Source of the DNA: Raphanus sativus
Lineage: Eukaryota; Streptophyta; Magnoliopsida; Brassicales; Brassicaceae
Direction of reading: 5' to 3'
Length of the DNA: 64,000 bases
Assembly (NCBI RefSeq): GCF_000801105.2
Contig: NW_026615410.1
Location: 1-64,000, forward strand
Shown here: positions 31,498 through 43,791 of the stretch, piece by piece
Layout of the letters: each line of letters begins with the position of its first letter
Numbering within the stretch: position 1 is the first letter of the stretch
Made by a program: the position numbers and the translations under genes
The notes under the pieces: model-generated
Seen by the model: only the letters and a program-made list of their open reading frames with translations
Database searches by the model: none
What the model was told of the DNA's origin: nothing

Positions 31498-32723
31498 CTT
31501 TGGTTAAACCAACTTACCTACATTGATCTTAGCTTAAACATGCTAACCAGCACAATTATAGATAGAATCTTCGCCTTTCCGATCACAAGTCTCCAGTTAC
31601 AACAGAATTTCTTCACAATTTCTTCGTGTCGATTTAGTCGGTAAATAAGCAAATAAAAGTTCAGTAAATGTATAATCAAACAATATTAAAAGGCAAATAT
31701 AAGCTCCATTGAGCTATGCCACATCGACAAATTAATTCAGACCAATAAGAATAGAGTTTTTTGCCACGTCAACATCGTCAACCTGAGTTAAAAAGAACAT
31801 TTCGACTGGGTTTTCTACAAAAATATAACTCGGCCCCGTCGTCAGCCCAAAACCTATTTGTCTCAAGCTTGCGATTCTATCCCCCTTGACTCATTCGCTT
31901 CGTCTTCTCCAATCTCTGAGTTTTCCACGTTTCGCGTTACCATAGGCACTTATGATCAATCAATGATCTTTAAAATCTTCGTCAATGTTTCGTTCCACCT
32001 CTCTTTGATTCTTCATCCTTAAAATCCAGACGTTTCATAATTTTATCAACCACTTTCTATAAATTTAGGGCCATAAACACAAACCCTCACCCCCAACACC
32101 TCCCCAAACCAAGTTTTTTCAGTTCTTACCTTTCTACTCTCTATTTCCGTCATGGTTAACCTCGATTTTGTCGTTTTCCCAAGAGGTTGTCCGGCGACTC
32201 ATCCTTCACTGGGATCATTATTAGGTTTTTAATCTCTCTTGCCTGTTCAATTGCTATTAATCTCATACCAACAGCTTCTCGCAGATAAACATGATAATTA
32301 GTTAACTCCCTTTTGGATTTTCAGAATTATTATCATTCTCTACAAATCAATCCTTACTTTCCTTTTTTTCTGTCACGTTTGATACCTCTTATGAGTTTTT
32401 GATTATCAATAAACTTAACAAGCTGTTTCGTTCTAAATATATGTAGTAAACCCCATCATCTAACTTCGTTGATTATTCACATATTTCTACTTTTTGTTTT
32501 TGTTTTTGTTTTGACTCTAATGATTGTTGTTGTTGATTTAACGCTATGGACGATGGACAAAAGTTAAAAAGACATTAATCAGCAACGTTATCTGGTCGTC
32601 TTCTTCTTTGTCCTTTTCAGCTTTCTCCTGGTAAAGCTTCTTTATATTAAAACTCTTAACTAATCAAGATCTTATTATACATCTAATATATATATAATAT
32701 TTGTTATATTTTGTTGATATATA
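31498..32723. other. Gene-poor stretch, possible Helitron 5' end
   Basis: Near 31685 the sequence ATATTAAAAGGC...GCTCCATTGAGCTATGCCACATC resembles the 5' region of Brassicaceae Helitrons as I remember them, but no clear TC start or matching 3' hairpin was fixed. The rest is AT-rich without recognisable coding sequence. Confidence 0.3.
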
Positions 32724-32916
32724 GTTTGTGAATCTGATTGAAAGAAGGTCAGGAGGTATTGCAGAAGAATACAGGAAGAACATGATGAAGGATGAGCCAT
32801 TACCTGAACCAATTAAAGATCTTCTCAACAATCCATTTAGGACAGGACAAGAGAGGTTCGTCAAAGATTTCAACACCAAGTCTATCGTCATCATCTACCA
32901 CAATCCTAATGTATAA
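32724..32916 (+). pseudogene. Orphan exon of a small secreted, organ-specific-type protein
   Basis: After an acceptor (ATATATAG at about 32723) the frame FVNLIERRSGGIAEEYRKNM, then MKDEPLPEPIKDLL and SIVIIYHNPNV, ends at TAA 32914-32916. The MKDEP-PEPIKDLL pattern recalls plant organ-specific (DUF2775-like) proteins; this is a weak resemblance. A possible first exon directly upstream (ending TTTCTCCTG|GTAAAG near 32634) would give a signal-peptide-like string QQRYLVVFFFVLFSFLL, but that frame hits a stop upstream without an ATG. It is therefore either a gene whose start I cannot find or a gene remnant. Confidence 0.4.
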
Positions 32917-33548
32917 CCAATCAAAATCATATAATATGGCTCTGCGTTTATGTATGCATATCAGTTTATACATGCACCGAGTAAGTGTGTATTAATTCAG
33001 CAAATAACACATGCAATTGAGTTGTTGTAGACTTATACAGTTATACTCCCCTGTTTTTTAATGATGGTTTCCTCAAACTGATTGTTTAAAAATCTTGACT
33101 TAGAGCTTTTGGATGGAGAAGACAAGCGGGAATAAATATTGGATATCAGTGAGGAAGCTGGAGCGTTGGCCACGGCTTAGGGAGCCAAGAGCTTGAACTC
33201 AAGTTTCAAGTAAACTAACGCTCTTCAGGATTTTTTAAAGGTAAAGAATGCCATCTTCTTTGTTCTTGAGTTGAGATTTTATTTCGATCTTTGATTGTTT
33301 ATTTTTTTGAAATTTTACGACTTTGCTTAAGTGTTTTATGTTTATCTATTTGTCTTCTCATTAGCATTATTCCTGTGAAAAATATTCAAAGGCCGATCTG
33401 TTTGTAGTGTGATTGTTTTTTTTTTTTGATAAAAAAAATCGTATGTTGCTGTGTAGCCGGTTGTGGTTGTGGTTGTTAAAGACAAGAGTGATGGTAAGAA
33501 CTAAGAAGTAAAAGAAAGCTAGAAAGCTAAGGAAGAAGATGAAGATCA

Positions 33549-34493
33549 ATGAAAGCTGGTGGTTGGGTAAATGAGGATGAGAACGAAGCAAAGAAAGAAA
33601 CCGAAGGCGAGGTTGAAGAAGTGGATGAGGAGAAGGAGAAGGAGAAGGAGAAGGACGGTAAAAAGAAGAAGAAAATCAAAGAAGTCTCTCACGAGTGGGA
33701 ACTCATCAACAAGCAGAAACCAATCTGGTTGAGGAAGCCGGAAGAGATTCGCAAGGACGAGTATGCTTCCTTCTACAAGAGCCTGACCAACGACTGGGAG
33801 GATCATCTCGCTGTGAAGCATTTCTCTGTGGAGGGCCAGCTTGAATTCAAGGCGATTCTCTTTGTTCCAAAGAGAGCTCCGTTCGATCTCTTCGACACCA
33901 GAAAGAAGTTGAACAACATCAAGTTGTATGTCAGGAGAGTGTTCATTATGAACAACTGCGAAGAGTTGATCCCTGAGTACCTCAGCTTCGTCAAAGGTGT
34001 TGTTGACTCTGATGACTTGCCACTCAACATCTCTCGTGAGACTCTCCAGCAGAACAAGATCCTTAAGGTGATCAGAAAGAACCTGGTGAAGAAGTGCATT
34101 GAGATGTTCAACGAGATTGCCGAGAACAAAGAAGACTACAACAAGTTCTACGAGGCTTTCTCCAAGAATCTGAAATTGGGTATCCATGAGGACAGTCAGA
34201 ACAGGTCAAAGATTGCTGATCTTCTTCGCTACCACTCAACAAAGAGCGGTGATGAAATGACGAGCTTGAAAGACTACGTCACAAGGATGAAGGAAGGTCA
34301 GAAGGACATCTTCTACATCACTGGCGAAAGCAAGAAGGCGGTAGAGAACTCTCCCTTCTTGGAGAAGCTGAAGAAGAGAGGATACGAAGTTCTGTACATG
34401 GTGGATGCGATCGATGAATACGCTGTTGGACATTTGAGGTCTCATAAGGGAAGTAACTATAAAATGATTTCCACCTCCTGGATTATTTGTTGA
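33549..34493 (+). pseudogene. HSP90 fragment: middle domain only
   Basis: The 314-codon open frame is nearly identical to the linker and middle domain of plant cytosolic HSP90 (HSP81 type): acidic/basic linker, [78 protein letters not shown] and the end [19 protein letters not shown]. The N-terminal ATPase domain and the C-terminal dimerisation domain with its MEEVD tail are missing; after EYAVG the sequence diverges ([11 protein letters not shown]) and stops. HSP90 needs all three domains, so the product could not be a chaperone. The preserved frame points to a recent copy. Truncation at both ends and the lack of a poly(A) tail fit DNA-level capture or duplication better than retroposition. 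Confidence 0.85.
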
Positions 34494-37400
34494 GGCTGGA
34501 GGAGTTGTGATAACCGAACTCTGTTTTTGTATTCTTTGGTGGTGGAGAAAAGAAAAATATTAAGAGATTTTGTTTGATACACTAAGCGTTCAGATTCTAG
34601 ACTCTTCTTATATAGAGTAAAATTTAGGAACAGAGTTCTTAAACAGAGTAATTTCAAGAAAGTATATTTTCTGATTTTCATCTGTGGACTCTCCGGTGTT
34701 TATATACTAAATATTTTAGAGTATCCAGTCTCCTTATGTTCAGAAATTCAGAAGCAGAGAGTACACGTTCTTATAACATCATATAACAGCATTCTTTTTT
34801 TTTTTCAAATGCAAGCGGTATTAAATTCACATAGAGAGTACATACTTTGATTAAGCAATATCAGTCATCAAAACTATTATGTGAGAAATCAAATTTTGTG
34901 ATCATACAATGCAAACACAGGATGACAAGTTCTCCACACTTCACTTTATTATATCAATGAAATTTCAGATCAATTGAAAAATCAACAAGACATGAGTTTT
35001 AAAATAAATCCTTACAAAAAAAATTCCGGTCACAAAAATGAGTACTCGCCTTTTTGAACATAGGTTACAAACAACCAATCTATATTTTAGGAAAAAAGTT
35101 TAAAATGGGAATAGGAACTGTTGCATGTTACTTTTTTAGATAAAAATTCCAAGCATACAAGTGAACATATATGTTACAGTTATACGGTCCGTCATTATTT
35201 TCAGTTCAATGTAATCTATATAATCGATCGGCAAAGCCATCTGTGGTAAGCTTCAGTTTTTAATGATGCATATAATGAGTAAATCTCATGAAAACTAAGA
35301 TTATAGGAAACCATAGATGAAGACTTTTACTCCTAAGTATTTTGGGGATCAAAACGACTTTTGAAAGGCAAAAAAATAATACACCTATTATTTGTATAAT
35401 TTTTAAAAAGGTCTATGAAAAAGGTAGGTTACAAAACTAAATATAGTTAAAAATCTGTATTAGTATGCCTATGATCCAAAAATAAATTTCTACGGAAAAG
35501 TAAACAACAAAAATATACACTGCATTATGGGTCTGACTGGTTTTCTCGCTACCATCCGCAAATGCAATTTTTGCGGCCGGTAGCGGTTGACAGTGTTTCA
35601 AAACCGTCATATAAACCGTTACAAATCGCTTTAAAATGTTCTGAACCTCTTAAAATTAAAAGTTGGTTTCAACTAGCGTTTGTGGTTGCGGGTAGATAAA
35701 AAAATATAAAATTACTTTTTTAAAATATCTTAAAACTAAAAAATTAAAAAGAAATTTTATAAATAAAAACATATACACATTTTATGTATTAATTTTTAAC
35801 TCACAAACAGTATCATAATTTGTTTTATATAAACTTTAAACTAGCTATTCATTAGATTTTTTATAAAAATTAATATACATACATATATAAAATTAAAAAA
35901 AATATTCTTTTAAAAGTTTTAATATAAATCTTCAAAAATTATTAAAATTATAACTTTCAGCTAATTAAAAATTAAATAAACAAACATATTATTATTATTA
36001 ATCATATTATATTAATAATTATTATATTTTATTACAATATTATGTTTTTATATTTTTATAATCTTATAATATGTTTATATTAGTAATTTATTATTAAACC
36101 GCTGCAATATCTCATAATCAACTAGTCACAAATATCCTTTAAACACAACAATTTTCAAACGTTATACCACTCAGACAAAACGCTACATAACGTTTGAAAC
36201 CGCAACCATCCGCATCCACAAATTCCTGCATCAGCAACCACAACCAATGCGTTTGAACCATTCAGATCTTATATATATGCAAATTAAAACAGATAGTGAC
36301 AAAAAATAGTAAAATGAACCCATATATATTGTTTTAACATGAAAACTCGTTGTTCAAAAAAAAAAAAAACATGAAAACTCGAACACCGGAACGATCCAAC
36401 ATATATACACTCGCCAAATATACACAACATACATTACTATGAACTGAAAAACAATCAATATAATGGTATCCAAGAAATGGCAACCAAAATTCCAAGCTAT
36501 CGTAATAAAAATTTTGCTGACATATTACGTTTTTTTTTGTTAAAATTAAGGTAAACATATATTTTAAATATTTTAAAATTTTGACCAATAAAAAACGTGC
36601 TTAATTACTACCATTGTTACAATTTGATTAAACTATATTTAGAATCATCTCGATTATGGGAACACAATTCCCTGTCATAGCCCACCAAAAACGAGCATTA
36701 ACACCTAAATCTATAGACACTAACCATAAGATATGAAGGGCCAGAGAAATGAACAGCTCCACCATCTACAACTACCAAAGTATCTTCTTTTAGGGACAAA
36801 CAAGCCACGAATGGAGAATCATTGGAGATCCATCATGAGTGAGGCAAGCCAAAACTCACCTCCACATGCATAAAATCGTATAGGCAGTGGCTCCACAAAC
36901 AAGGTAAAACACAGCTATATAGTTCATAAACAAAACAATGTAAATAAGGTTATCATGAATCTATAAAACAGGCAATCACATATTCACTACTAAAAATAAA
37001 AGTGAACATCACTAACCAGCATACAACCATTCTGTTGCAAATTTAACTAAACTTATCTCAGTTAACAGATCAGGGTCATGTCCAACGCATCACATCAGTG
37101 GTGAAATCAACAAACTAGAAGATGTCATCTCAGGCCCAACTTGAACCATCATCTCACAATTTTCCATTTTTGTCTATAAGATATTCCATGGTACAATCCT
37201 TTACACTCGACAAACGGACATACCTTCATGTGTATTACTTCTAACTTTTAAGAAAATAAAATAACAAAATGCTTGATTGTTAGGTTTAGAATGAAGCTCA
37301 ATGATTTTTAGATTCTTCGTATTAGTCTCATACTAATTGCTATTTCTAAACTTATAATATCTGCATGCTTTCTTATGATATTTTTTTGCTGTTGTAAATA

Positions 37401-37535
37401 AAAATCACAAACCCATCAGATCAATATTTATGATTTATTTATCATTCTCTTTTGATATATTCAAAAATATTCTCTTCCAATTTTTTGTGCAGATATTGAA
37501 CTTAATGAATGATGTGTTGCAATTTGTAAATAATA
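34494..37535. other. Gene-poor AT-rich stretch
   Basis: No gene recognised across about 3 kb. It holds a probable decayed hAT-type element (listed separately), long A/T runs and short fortuitous frames only. Confidence 0.5.
35530..36272. mobile_element. Possible decayed hAT-type MITE
   Basis: The left end (TCTGACTGGTTTTCTCGCTACCATCCGC) and the reverse complement of the right end (TCTGAATGGTTCAAACGC...GGATGCGGATGG) are similar, with GC-rich ends around a very AT-rich interior. No clean target duplication was found, so the boundaries are approximate. Confidence 0.35.
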
Positions 37536-37543
37536 GCTTTGGG

Positions 37544-38055
37544 TAGGCCTGCGACTTCGGTTTTCCGAAACCGAACCGAACCGAACCGTCGGTTTTCGGT
37601 TAACCGAAGTTTTAAAAAAAAATTCCGAAATAAACCGAATAAAATTTCGGTTCGGTTCGGTTCGGTTATCGGTTTTTTTCGGTTTTCAATTTTAATTCCG
37701 AAAATAACCGAATTTTTAAATTTTCGGTTAATTTTGGTATGATTTTTTCAAAATAATCGGATATTTGTGGTTAAATTCGGTTAATTCGGTTTAATTCGGT
37801 TTAATTCGGTTATTTTCGGTTCGGTTTTTCGGTTATTTTCGGTTATTTTCGGTTTATTTTGGTTTATTTTCGGTTTTTACAATTTTTATTTTTTTAAAAA
37901 AAATTGAAAACCGAACCGAACCGAACCGCTAACCGAATTAATTTTCAAACCCATACCGAATTGAACCGAATTGAAAACCGACCCGAACCGAAAACCGAAA
38001 AAAACCGGTTCGGTCCGGTTCGGTCCATTCGGTTCGGACAAAAATCGCAGGCCTA
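37544..38055. mobile_element. hAT-type MITE filled with TTCGG/CCGAA motifs, 512 bp
   Basis: Terminal inverted repeats TAGGCCTGCGA...TCGCAGGCCTA and perfect 8-bp target duplications GCTTTGGG (37536-37543 and 38056-38063). The left two thirds is dominated by TTCGGTT motifs and the right third by CCGAACC motifs, so the element can fold back on itself over much of its length. The short open frames within (NRTEPNRRFSVNR-like) are translations of the repeat. Confidence 0.87.
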
Positions 38056-38128
38056 GCTTTGGGTCAAAGGAGATCATCAACAGAACATTAATAAAGTTTG
38101 AGATCGAGCCTTAAAAGTTTGCTGAAAG

Positions 38129-38335
38129 ATGGGTGACTTCTTACAAGTTGTAGCTGCTGTCCACATAGGATGGATACTGTATCAAGTTCTTCAACTTTCA
38201 AAAGAAGGCGAAGGAGAATATAACCTTTGTACCATAGTCTTTGGAACTTGTCGGATATTTGTAATTTTTCTTTTATTATTATATATTGTTTCTATTTGGT
38301 TAGTAACAACAACAATAATAACAGTTTATTGGTAA
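38129..38335 (+). CDS. Short open frame, hydrophobic C-terminus, unknown
   Basis: 68 codons: MGDFLQVVAAVHIGWILYQV, a charged turn, then a strongly hydrophobic stretch that could be one or two membrane segments. No family recognised, no splice context and no conserved neighbour, so it may be fortuitous. Listed because composition in the first 25 codons looks protein-like. Confidence 0.15.
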   Translation: MGDFLQVVAAVHIGWILYQVLQLSKEGEGEYNLCTIVFGTCRIFVIFLLLLYIVSIWLVTTTIITVYW

Positions 38336-38339
38336 TTAT

Positions 38340-39286
38340 ATGAAAGTTCTACCTTTTCAGACAACATGAGCACCCCATCAATTTAGGTTTGACATATTTA
38401 TTAATCTATCTTTTTCACCAAATCGTATTAAAAAGGTTAAATACTTCATAAATCATTTTTATAATTGATTCATTTTCAAAAAAATGAACTTTTTTTTGAA
38501 CAACATTTAATGAAAACTTAAACAGAATATTAAAACTTAAACGTAAATGAACTTACTGACAGTAATATGTTAACATATAACATTCTTTTACGAAATTCAG
38601 GTAATAAAATGCAAAATACATAAATTTCAAAAACGGATAGAAATTTCTTATAAAGAACAAAAAAAGGGAAACTATATGATTGTGTAAATGTCATGGAATT
38701 TGATTTCTATTTCTGATTATAAAACTCAAACATAGAAAAAATAAACAAAAATGATATAAAGCAACCAAAAAATATTACAAATATAACTTAATAATACATA
38801 AATTATAAAAACAATTAAAAATATAAGAATAGAAAAAATTGTTTACTATTTTAATTTTTCTGTTTCATTATACTCAAGCCGCGTAGAAAAAAAAAGAGTG
38901 AATCTAACTGAAACCTTCTCTTTTTGGTCACTAAATTCAGACATATAGAAATTAAAAATTTGATAGTAAACACACAACAAAAATAATGATCAAAACATAA
39001 CCTTTTAAAAATATATAAAAGGGAAAAACAGAAACAATTTAAATTTAATGGAATACATAATATAACCAGAATACATAATATAACAGAAATACATAATTTT
39101 CAAAAATATATAAAATTTCTCTTACAAAAAAAACTCCTACTCTAAAACGTTCTTGAAGACATAAATCAATATCATATCTATTATTTATAAATTCAAACCT
39201 AATATACAAATAACAAGCTTACAAAAAATATAAGAATATAAATCACAAATAAAATATATCCCGCCCGTAGGGCGGGCCGACCCTAG
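38340..39286 (+). mobile_element. Helitron with clear 3' terminus (5' end not fixed)
   Basis: The 3' end is textbook: stem CCCGCCC (39260-39266), loop GTA, GGGCGGG (39270-39276), then CCGACC and CTAG at 39283-39286, followed by T. The 5' boundary is uncertain. A segment near 38345-38395 (GAAAGTTCTACCTTTTCAGAC) resembles the start of Brassicaceae Helitrons, giving about 0.95 kb, but I could not find the TC terminus. No transposase is encoded. Confidence 0.7.
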
Positions 39287-39300
39287 TTAACATCTAACAG

Positions 39301-40125
39301 ATAAATTATCCGGATAAGTCACATAAGTCCAGTTATTTTTAATGGTCCTTTGTTACTGAAGCTAGTGGACGGCTAAGAAAAAGTGATTTTTATGTTTTTG
39401 TGTAAATTAGTATAGTTATAGTCTGACTTGTCCAATATTTTACATATTATCTAATATTTTGTGTTAAAATTACCGGCTAATGGATTCTGTTGATGGTTAT
39501 GTCAGTTAGTAAATAGATATTATTTAAAGTATATTTAACAATTAATATATAAATTATCCGGATAAGTTATATTTAATGGTCGTTTGTTATTTTAGCTAAA
39601 ATGTGATTTTTTATATTTTTGTAAATTAGCATGACTATATTCTGATTTATCCAGATATTTTACATTATTAGCTAATATTTTGTATTAAATTTACCGGCTA
39701 TTGGATTATGTTGATGGTTACGTTAGTTAGTAAATGGATATTGTGTAGAGTATACTTAATTACTTAAGTATGATTGAACCACTAACTAACCGATTTATAA
39801 ATGTACAATGTATAGATTGTTAGAAGTAAAATTGAATGGCTATATTCCGATTTATTCGGTTAACTGTAATAAAGTATAAAAATAAAGAAGATAGCTGGAT
39901 AATAATAAAAGTGTTAGACCAATTCTTTTTAAATCTGTATTCCTTTATATTATCCGGCTACGTATGCTTTCTCAATTATATTAGTCGGTTAACACGATAG
40001 TTATCCGACTATGCATGTTTTGAATTATCTGGATACTTTCCATGTTAGCTGATATTTATATTTAAAATTATCGGCTATTGGATCGATGAATGATGGTTAT
40101 GTCTATTGTTAGTTGGTTTGGAACA
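39301..40125. repeat. Degenerate ~248-bp tandem repeat (2 copies plus a partial third)
   Basis: ATAAATTATCCGGATAAG occurs at 39301 and 39549. Both copies continue through TTAATGGTC(C/G)TTTGTTA, ATTTTGT(G/A)TTAAA, ACCGGCTA(A/T)TGGATT and TTGATGGTTA(T/C)GT. A third, more diverged copy of the second half lies at about 39980-40125 (ATTATCGGCTATTGGAT, GATGGTTATGT). No coding capacity. It sits immediately after the Helitron 3' end. Confidence 0.75.
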
Positions 40126-43100
40126 ATTCATAACAAGTTATTTAATTGTACTGTATGTGTTCGTTTTTTAACCGGCTAACTGTAATAAAAAGGTCATGTA
40201 AAATGTAGTACACGGATTCCTCACCAATAGAAAAAAACAAAACAAAAGGCTAACTTGATGGAATCTTTAATAATATACATATGTGTTAGGCTGAGTTGAT
40301 GTATCAGGCAGACTCATGTTGGGACTCACTAACTATGATCCTGTGGCAGTTGAGACTAGCTCATGCACATAGTAATGCATGATGCCATCAGTAAACAGAC
40401 GGACTACTCCTCCATCATCTTCTGCCGCCAGACTTCGTCATCGTCTCCGGAAGCCTATTTTCTTCTCTTCTTCTTCTTCTTCATCCTCTCTCATCTTTTT
40501 ATTTCTTCTACCTCCTCTTGTTCTTCCTCCTCTTCTGTAGCATCCTGGATCTTCTTCATCTCCATTGACTGAATGAAGGCGCGAGTTATAGCAAAGGTGA
40601 GGGAACGACAAGCTGTATAAACGTGAAGTGACGGTGTGACGCCGTGACGGTGAGCTTGAACAGAGGTGAGGTAACTGTGTAAGGACGAGCTTGAGCAGAT
40701 ATAATGGTGTGATGGCGTGACGATGTGATAGTGAAATAGCGTGACGGCGAAACTTCACTTAGTTTGAAGAAAGCGCTCCGACGGAGTTAACAATGAGAGT
40801 GAGGGGAGATGAGAGATGAAATGGTCGATTTTCAAACAAGAAGTGTATCGAATGTAGTAAAAAGAGAAATAACTCTCTCCTGACAATTATCTCTTCGTGA
40901 TATAAAGAGAGTAGTGTTTGTGTTGGGAATAGGGACAATATTGACATTAAAAAAATACACATCAGCGAGAAAGTCCAAATTTCATCCTTGCAAATTATGG
41001 GATTATATTTGTATATGCACTGCAATTTCTCAAATTTTTATCTCAAAACGTTACAATGAATATAACTTTTTCTGAATAAAGCGGACCAAACAATTAGATA
41101 ACTATGATAAAATTGGATTATTCTCATTTAGTTTTTGATTGGATTGTGAATTTTATTGACTGTGGCTGTTCATAACCTTTGATAAAATGTATGTCCGTAA
41201 ATAGTAAAATTTCATAGAAATGTTAAGTAATTTAATGTCATCAGTGAAACCCTTAAACTTCATGAAGAACCTCGTCTTTTATTGAAAAAAAAGAAACTTC
41301 ATTTTATATATCTGTCAACTGAAAACAAAATTTAAATTTTCTTACTCACATTCTTTTTTTTTTTCTTACTCACATTCATATTGCCACTTTTATCATTATG
41401 CACATTTATCTGAAATCAAAGAAAAGAACCGAACATAAAAATAGAACAGTTTAACATTTGCTTACGCTGTAGTTTCAGTCTCTGCATGTAACAAAAAACT
41501 ATTAATACAGTAAAGTGATTTATGATTAATATAGTAATCTCAAAGCAACAAAAAAAAACAAAACAAGTTATCTCATGAACTGCTTTTGCAGAATTAAACT
41601 CAGCAAATGCAAAATCTTTTGATTTTCCTTCTTGGCGTAAAGGCATCCTAACGTCGATGTATAGACCAATTCCATTAAGAAATTTCTTCTGCAATACAAA
41701 TGAAATATTAGTCAAACAATTAGAAGAAAAAAAGATCAATAGAAATAAACGTGCTTACATATCATCTTCTGGCACATCAAGGATAGAATCGACATGTATA
41801 GTGTCCTTTTGGTCTCCTCTTCTCGCCATTGTTGAACTATTTTTGCTCCCTGTTTGAAAACTTTTAACCTCTCCACCTACATTGCGGAAAGTGAGTTCTC
41901 ATTTCTAGTTAATTCATTTAGTCGACATTTGATTGTTTTTTGTTTCATTTCAGGTATGGGGATCTTGCTATCATCCACTATCGGTTAGAGAAAGGCAATG
42001 GTGAAAATGAATTGAGGAGAAAAAGAACGTGGAAAAAAACATAGAGGAGAAAGAGGAACTGAACTTAAAGGAAAAGGAGAATGTAAACGTAGAAATGAAG
42101 GAAACGAAGCATCCTAAGTCAAAATTAAAAGCTACCGACACTGATGGAAGATTAGAGACATTTGCATTCTATAGCAGCAGCTCAGATTCTGCTGAATCTT
42201 CTCAACAACAAAAGGTAAAAACAAAAACTTCTATATACTTTAACTACTTATTGGGACAATTGATATTTGAGTTGTTGTTGTTGTTTGAGACAGTCGTTTT
42301 AGGTTCAGACTCAAGTTCATCCTCTTGGGTTTCAACACAAGAAGTGGCTTTTGTTAAGAGTTTATTTTGTTTTTTAAGACCACTTTGGAGTTTGGATTTT
42401 GAATGACGAATAGAAATGATTTTTAAGTTTCCTATGCAGAAAATTAAAGCTGATATTATGCTGTCTTTGCTAAGCAAGAGACTATTGTTATAAAAAAGTT
42501 TTTTTTCTTGAAATCAAAATGAAAAATAACTATCTTGTAGAAGTCCATTTTGTCTAATAGTTTGATTAAAGACTCGTTAATATTTTCACACCAAAAATTG
42601 GATTTCATAAGTCAGTGGGCAGTTAGACGTGAAAACTAAATCAAATGTTGCTATACAAAGTTCACGTGAATCTTCTCCAAATATCTTAACCAATTCGTAA
42701 TTTTTCTGTTTTTTTTCACGAAACTCCAAAGTTTTCTTTCACAAAATATTACTATATCCTGCCATGGTAGTCTCACCAAATATTAATCTTCATTTTTTTA
42801 TTTGATATTAGGGTGTATTTAAAGACATAAAAACCGTTTGTGAATCGTTTTGATATTGTTTTTTTTACAACAAAGGCTAATCTAAACTACAAACATTTTG
42901 GGAATCGTTTCTAATTTTAAAGTGGGCTTTTCATAGAGTAGAAAGTTCTTCAGGTTTGTCGACGAAATTAATTTTTTATAATTTTTAAACTACTTAAATT
43001 ATAGATATATGTACATAAAGTAATACTCCTCGTAAATTTGAAAATATTTATGTTAAAATTTTCACATATATTAATAAAAATTAATTACATTTTTGATTTT

Positions 43101-43791
43101 TTGTTTTTGTTAGTTTTATTTATTTCTCAATAAAAATTTAGCATTCATATTTTTAGATTTTAGTTAATGTTGTAGTTTTAAAATAAAATACATTGATTAA
43201 AGCTGGAATATCAATCTTTTATATGAAAAGAAAAAAAACTAAAATATCAATCAATTGTATCATTGTATGAGCAGGAAATAATAGTTCATATTTGTAGATA
43301 TGTATAAATCAATCATTTTTTTAAAAAGAAAAAAAACTAAAAACTCTACCATTTATATTTTTAGATTTTAATTTATAATTTACTGCGATTAATTTTCAAA
43401 AATATACATATACCATTTATAAACTGATTTCGGTCAAAGACCTTTGACATTCTATAACCTCCACTATAGTTGACAAGAAAAAACTCCATTATAAAATAAC
43501 AGTACTACGCCATTCTCGTTGACGAAAAACCATGAACATTGTCGTATACTCCACTAGCCAACTTTTATTGTCATTCTTGCTGTAGTTAATTATGTATTTG
43601 ACTAAATAACTACAGAACGAAATCATAAATGTGCAATAAATATATTACGTCTATCGAAGCCAAGAAAACGTTTCAGGATAATCATAAGATTCATAACTAG
43701 TCAGTAGTCGCACCGAAAACACTTATATATACAATTCTGCGATTAGGATGATTCATTAACTATACTTCTTAAGTTCCAAAGGTTTTAAAAG
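40126..43791. other. Gene-poor stretch with one possible RNA-binding-domain fragment
   Basis: No intact gene. Open frames near 40363-40758 are translations of CTT-rich DNA. Around 42029-42230 on the plus strand a charged frame (EEKEELNLKEKENVNVEMK...YSSSSDSAESSQQQK) looks protein-like but has no recognised family. The remainder, especially 42480-43700, is AT-rich and featureless. Confidence 0.4.
41575..41690 (-). pseudogene. Possible RRM (RNA-recognition motif) fragment
   Basis: After a TTGCAG acceptor the minus strand reads KKFLNGIGLYIDVRMPLRQE and GKSKDFAFAEFNSAKAVHE. The GKS-K-FAFAEF part matches the RNP1 pattern K-G-F-A-F-V-E-F of RRM proteins, with D where G is usual. A candidate upstream exon (MARRGDQKDTIHVDSILDVP, near 41760-41830) does not join it in a compatible phase. 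It looks like a gene relic, perhaps carried by a transposon. Confidence 0.35.

Noticed and set aside
40363..41025. Frames of 69-106 codons on both strands
   Set aside because: Translations of CTT/GAA-rich DNA with no family match.
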